Shown piece after piece: positions 58,987-64,000 of a stretch of DNA of 64,000 bases. Each line of letters opens with the position of its first letter. Positions within the stretch are counted from its first letter, which is position 1. Location of the stretch: the NCBI GenBank assembly GCA_947568835.1, contig OX387606.1:12028001-12092000 (forward strand). The letters are read 5' to 3'. A program made the translations under genes and the position numbers. The stretch is from Protonemura montana (Eukaryota; Arthropoda; Insecta; Plecoptera; Nemouridae). The notes under the pieces were generated by a model. That model did no database searches and had not been told where the DNA came from. It saw only the letters and a program-made list of their open reading frames with translations.

Positions 58987-61900
58987 ATGCCTTCGGGTGG
59001 TACGAACGTCAGTATAGAGGAGTTCTACAGGAACAAGTCTGTCTTCATTACTGGAGGCTCCGGCTTTATGGGCAAAGTGCTTGTCGAGAAGCTTCTCTAC
59101 AGCTGCCCGGGAATCACCAACATTTTCATCATGATGCGCCCAAAACGCGAGAAGAGCGTCGAGATGCGGCTAGAAGAAATGTTTAAACTTCCGGTTCGTG
59201 CAAATAGAAATTATTGTTACCAGAAATCTCTTTCAAATCATGCAAATGTAAATTGAATAGAAGGTGCATCTTTGGTTCGGATGTTTTGGTTGAAATTTCT
59301 GCTAGAAAGTAGTTAAGTGCATTTATAATCTAATTTATGTGGTTCTTACGTAGATATAGTGACCAAAAAGTTGTCCAGCAACTTGAGGACAAATTTTAGG
59401 GCTGATTATATAATATTCAGCTGTACAGGTTGCAGCCTGTTAAAGTGGTAACATAAAATCCCGATTGGCTGTCACCACAGTGATGAGTTTTTATAGGGGA
59501 AATAGACGTGGATAAACTTTGAACTGTCGGTTAGATAAGATAAAGATCGGTTAAGATAAACATCTTTTTAATAAACATTCTGACGAACACCATTATGAAA
59601 CCAGAAATTGCTCAAAACTATGTATCCCTAAACATCGACTAAATAGTTTTAAAGACAGCGTATTTTATCTTGGTATTAAACTGTTTAATAGCCTTCCTGA
59701 CAATATTGCCTCAATAGCGGATTCTTTTAAGTTTAGACGCACTATAAAGGAATTGTTATTATGCAAAGGTTTTTATAGTATTGACGAATTTTATAAATTA
59801 GACTCAAAGGATTGGACTAAGGTGTGACTGTTGTTATTTGATTTTATTTATCTCACCTGTGTTTTTAGTGTTTTAAAATACGCTTTGTTTCTGTTTTTGG
59901 ACGAGTCCACATCCTATTACACTCTGAATGTAAACCTTGTGATAACGGACAAATAAAGACAATTACAATTACAATAACTAGTATTAACAGTCATAACAAG
60001 TCAAAAATCGTAAAAAATTGCTTAAAAGTAATTTCAAAATAGTATATGGACTACTTTAACACTTCATGTAAAGAAATAGTGCGTCTAAAGATTTTTTTTG
60101 TGTTTTTTTTTTTATTTATGAAAGTGACATGTTTGTTCCGTTTTTTTTCCTGAAAATGTTTAATTTCAACATTTCGGTCAGTTTGTCCTTAAATATTTTA
60201 AGGCTATAATTTGAATATTTTACAAAACTCCCGGGCTCTAGAATTAGCTGCTTCCTATCAGTATGTCAAAGCATCAAACGAAATTCAAGAACATTCTGAA
60301 AAATTGAAGGCTAGAAATTAGAGGTTAGAATTAGGTTAGAAATTGAAGGTTAAATTGAAGGTTCGGCCCAAGGATTAAAGTTTTTGGAACCGATCTTTAA
60401 CTATTCCGTAAGATTTAAACATCCTATTAATTTAGGTGTTACGTTTTATTACCGCAATAACTGAGTACCTAGATATGGCATCATACCCTATATACCCCCA
60501 ATACCCTCTTAGGGTTAATGCTATATAGAGGTCGGATGTCCCCACCCCAACATTCATCCTAAAAGGTGCGGACTCAGGATGGATAACAGAGCCACGAGAA
60601 AGCATGTCGTCGGTTGATAATGTACAGTCAATTGTCGAGCACTTTGTTATTTTCTTATTACATGAGCTGACCATCGATAAACTAAAACGGAGTGTGTGTT
60701 TTTAGGCTCATGTTTAAGGCTCATTTTGGAAACAAAGGATGGCCAAGCTGATCTGTCGACTTTCTGGCAAATACCAGAATGTTAATGGGTCGATCAAGAT
60801 TGGAGACTATTCAAAATCTGGCATTTTAGACGTTTTTTTTAAGTCGGGCGATCGCTGGTTTCATAATTAGAATCATTTAATCCTGATCTTTTTCTAATTG
60901 GCGGAATTTTGTTTGTTTTGATAAGTTAATATTTTCGTAAATACCTCAAATACAGCGGATCGTATTTGGGTGAGGTCATGGGTTTGCTGCAATTAAACTC
61001 GAATGGTTTCCTCAGGAGAAAACTCGTTAATTATCAGTGCTATCGTATTGCGCAAACTTAAATGTTTCTTGAAAACTGATTGGCATTTGGGCATCGGTAG
61101 TATAAACTTTGGTAAAAAAACCTATCACGCAAAAATTGAAATTCATATACTATTACCTAAACCACAACATCTTCAGTCAGATTCTGAAGGTCGTCCAGAA
61201 TCAGAAGTAGGTTACATCAGTCGAAATGTATAATGGAAAACAACTTTCAAACTAACCTCTAAAATTGCACAACATCTTGAATTTTGAGCGAGAAAATAAG
61301 TACACACGAAACGATTTGACCAGCATGTGCGGTATTTGTATGAAGTGGCCACATAACTTGTTTGCTATTACATTTTTGTGCAAGTGCCATAATGCCATTA
61401 ATGACATTACCCTTAAATAACAAGTGCACCAGGCAGCGGAGGTCAATGTCAAAAATATTGTTTTCATAACATTTTTTTTTTATCGTTTAAATACTGCTTC
61501 TTTAATTTCAAATTAGTCCTAGATTTAAATGACTGACAGCGAATGGTCCAATCTTCCACACGATCTTTATTTGTGCTAGAGTTCGCTCATTACTTTCTTT
61601 AATTTGCAATAGAAGCGATTGCTTACTTGCGGCAATTCTTTTCAGTTCATAATTATGGTTGTAGGTGCGCTATAAGCTCCATATTCTCTGATAATTTATA
61701 CTTGCAGATTTGGTAACGCAAATCGCTGAAAGTATTGAATATTTTCGACAAAGTAAAAACCACTAAACCAAGTCAATGACTTTACAAAAAGATCGTGGAA
61801 TGGTGATTTGAAGGAGATTGGGCACTTTGTCAGATTGAAAAAACTGCAATGACTTGAAGCAATCGCATAGTTGACTTTGATTGTTATAGAATGGGATTAC

Positions 61901-64000
61901 ATAAAACTATTCTCACCATGTTTCTTATAGTATTCTGCTGTGCTTGCCAAATCGAATATTTTTGCCGATTAAGTCTTTCCAAAAACCAAACCACTGCTAG
62001 GAAGTGCGTTTCGGTTGGATCGGATTTGCAATTATAAAAAAAAGATATATTTTGCGGTCGCAAAAATATTATTTTTAACATCGTTTTGGCACGTTTTTAC
62101 ACACCGTAGTGGTTCTGTGAAACGACTGTCTCTTCCAGTTGACGCAAAACTACATTGTACCGGAGACCGCATTTCAAAATCGTTCCGAATGAATTATTGT
62201 GACAAGAATCTGTGGTACCTACTCTGATATTCATATTATTTTTTCTCTAAAACAATCTGATTATCAATCATTATCACTAACTTACTGTTTTTATAACCAG
62301 CTAGTGCATGTTTTTGTCAGATTTTTAAGTGAACTTTTTTCAACTATAATAGTCTACTATTTCCCTCATTATATTTAACGTTAGTCATGTTCGTTATTTT
62401 AAATTGATTGGATGTGATTTGCAACAGTTGCCACTTGATTTTACTTTCTTGCATTTACTTCTTGTAATACTTCTTGTACTTCTTGTATTTACTACGTAAT
62501 GATCAATTTTCGTATGCCACTTAAAAGAAATCAATATTGCCCCAGTATTGAAATAAAACAACATTGTCTAGCATGTTTCCGCTAAACGAAAGTATCTGCA
62601 AAGATAAGTTTTGCAACATGCGAGAGAAGTTCGCGTACCGAGGTTTACATCAATTTGATTTTTGATAATTTTCCAAATCATTGACCAAAAAGTTTCTATA
62701 GTGAAATCACCAAAGTTAAGCGACATTGCGCTGGGTCAGGTATTAGATGAATTACCCTTGCTTATTTGCCTTACTTTCATTCGCCTTATTTCTTAACCTC
62801 TCGACAGAATGGATATGTGGAGGAATCCTGTTGTTCGAGTTGAACCATCTTCCGGAAGTGAAGTTTAGCTCGTGGTCTCTTCAGTGCTCTTCGATATGAC
62901 TCGGCTAGGTCAAGTTTCTCATCATCCTGAATATCACCTTTTCAATCACCGATTCTATTAGACAAATGCCACAGGGACCGTGCCTCTTTAAACACCACAA
63001 ATCAATACATCAATTATCCGTCTTGCAGATGTTCAACCGGGTGCGAGAGTCCAATCCAGCGGCTTTGAAGAAGCTAGTGGTTTTCCCCGGGGACGTGTGC
63101 CTTGAGAATCTGGGAATGTCCCAGGAGAACCGAGCACGTGTGCGTGACGAAGTCTCCATCGTCTTCCACTGCGCCGCAACACTGCGCCTAGAAGCGATGC
63201 TCAAAGACGCCGTTACCATGAACACCATAGGGACGTGGAGGATGATCGAGCTCTGCAGAGGGATGCCCAAACTAGAGGTAATCAATAGCTGTGGGCACCT
63301 AGCTGTGGGTACAGGAGATTGGGGTGGATGAGATTTTCTAACCTTTTTGATTTTAACATGAGATCGTTTTTTTAATGTTAATGGTTGTTGCCAATTTAGA
63401 AAGCCTTTCTTTTGATTCTAGTTTCATGTCTATGAGACAAAAATGTCAAATCACCACTCTGAACCTTTTGAAATAATTTTAAGAAATTTCATCACCACCT
63501 CTTACTTCTGATTCGAAATGGTAAGGATGTGTAGCCAGACGGTGCATTTAACACGTTGGTTATAAAACGTGTTAAAATTTGCAGCTTTTTCTTCAAGCCA
63601 ATGGCATTTTAAGTCTCGCACCTTGGCAATTGAGTTTTGCAAGATGCTTGTCTGCTGGATTCAATTTCGTGAAACTAGACTTTGATAGCTAACATTGTCG
63701 AGCTTGAGATCGGGGAAAAAACACTTGCTAAGTCTGCGAGAGCAGCAAATAAGCATATTGAAAGAGGACTCAAAACTAATTAGCATGATCTCTATAATAC
63801 CTGATACAACAGTAGGGAAATTTAAAAGAAAATGTTCCAAACACACACCTTAATTTGAGCAGCGGCATGCTAATAAAAAAAACATAGCGTAACAAAACAT
63901 AACATAACGTAAAAAGATAATACTAGCAACACATTTTGATTTAAAAACATTGTCTCGGAGAAAATGGCTTCTGGTTTTTTTAAGTTAAGTAAGAGACTCA
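58987..64000 (+). CDS. Fatty acyl-CoA reductase, 5' part (exons 1-2; continues past window)
   Basis: Coding exons are 58987-59193 (69 codons) and 63029-63277 (83 codons), both phase 0; the remaining exons lie beyond 64000. Fatty acyl-CoA reductases use NADPH to make fatty alcohols for waxes, pheromones or ether lipids, usually at ER or peroxisome membranes. Exon 1 has the Rossmann nucleotide-binding motif [17 protein letters not shown] (residues 21-37) and IFIMMRPKR, both typical of the FAR N-terminus. Exon 2 continues with FNRVRE, a VVFPGDV segment (compare PIEGDV), LGMS.E, and [35 protein letters not shown], matching the family's VFHxAATVRF..L..A...N..GT...L.LC. The catalytic YxxxK and the C-terminal sterile domain are outside the window. 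The donor after exon 1 is GTTCGT, weaker than consensus; the donor after exon 2 is GTAATC. A TTGACAG acceptor ends 20 bp before the ATG, so there is an upstream noncoding exon. Confidence 0.9.
59556..59980 (+). mobile_element. LINE 3' fragment in FAR intron 1
   Basis: An open frame ends in [12 protein letters not shown], then [13 protein letters not shown], then [20 protein letters not shown] and a stop at 59825-59827. This is the typical C-terminus of a non-LTR retrotransposon reverse transcriptase ORF. A 3'UTR of about 150 bp follows, ending in a GACAATTACAATTACAATAA tail. The rest of the element is absent (5' truncation). It is well preserved over about 90 codons and in the same orientation as FAR. 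Confidence 0.8.
59985..62695. other. FAR intron 1 interior, nothing else recognised
   Basis: A/T-rich intronic DNA between the LINE fragment and the SINE. No additional exon of the FAR family is seen, and exon 1 joins exon 2 with the protein alignment continuous across the splice (LEEMFKLP then MFNRVRE). Confidence 0.5.
62702..63012 (+). mobile_element. 5S-headed SINE next to FAR exon 2
   Basis: The head reads ATCACCAAAGTTAAGCGACA, then TTGCGCTGGGTCAGGTATTA, then GATGAATTACCC: 5S-like box A and box C regions, as in the 30.7 and 32.1 kb copies. The body keeps ACCTCTCGACAGAATGGATA, AGGAATCCTGTTGTTCGAGT and a reduced GTGCTCTTC block. The 3' end is TTAAACACCACAAATCAATA. It finishes about 10-20 bp before the exon 2 acceptor (AG at 63027-63028), so the polypyrimidine tract lies at or inside its edge. 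Inserted in the sense direction of the gene. Confidence 0.8.
63278..64000. other. Start of FAR intron 2, nothing recognised
   Basis: Sequence after the exon 2 donor is A/T-rich with no FAR-like exon before the window end. The short tandem CATAGCGTAACAAAACATAACATAACGTAA lies at about 63883-63912. Confidence 0.5.

Overview
The window is animal nuclear DNA, almost certainly from an insect. The genes are split by phase-0 and other spliceosomal introns with GT..AG ends, they have AATAAA signals, and they belong to animal families (mitochondrial fission regulator, BLOC-1 subunit 4, fatty acyl-CoA reductase). Background sequence is A/T-rich and crowded with short transposable elements. I cannot fix the order from sequence alone. 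The long introns and the FAR gene fit many insects, and a hemipteran is only one possibility.

Layout. From 1 to about 35 kb I find no exon that I can assign to a protein family. This stretch holds a strong CRE/TATA-type promoter at 3.9-4.1 kb with a likely noncoding first exon, two CpG-rich islands (9.4-9.7 and 27.7-27.9 kb), long poly-G/poly-C tracts, TA-flanked MITEs, hAT-like MITEs, perfect palindromes, and copies of a SINE with a 5S-rRNA-derived head. It may be intronic or regulatory DNA of a gene whose coding exons lie outside the window.

From 35.8 to 36.8 kb on the minus strand is a complete two-coding-exon MTFR1/MTFR2-family gene (287 aa). From 42.0 to 42.9 kb is a secreted protein with degenerate CPxC repeats, basic cleavage-like sites and no family I recognise. 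It is followed 361 bp later by a complete four-exon BLOC1S4 gene (158 aa, 43.25-45.74 kb). The end of the CPxC gene and most of the BLOC1S4 locus are duplicated in tandem at 46.28-48.31 kb. The copy has lost exons 2 and 3, is frameshifted in its last exon and carries an insertion of about 700 bp.

From 59.0 kb to the right edge on the plus strand are the first two coding exons of a fatty acyl-CoA reductase; the rest lies beyond 64 kb. Its 3.8 kb intron holds a LINE 3' fragment and a 5S-headed SINE that ends about 10-20 bp from the exon 2 splice acceptor.

The most unusual structures are three loci (2.4, 33.5 and 54.9 kb) where the same tRNA-like SINE unit lies head to head with an inverted copy, making long foldbacks, plus a solo decayed unit at 41.2 kb. 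The three identified genes have unrelated roles (mitochondrial shape, lysosome-related organelle biogenesis, fatty alcohol/wax lipid synthesis) and show no functional clustering.
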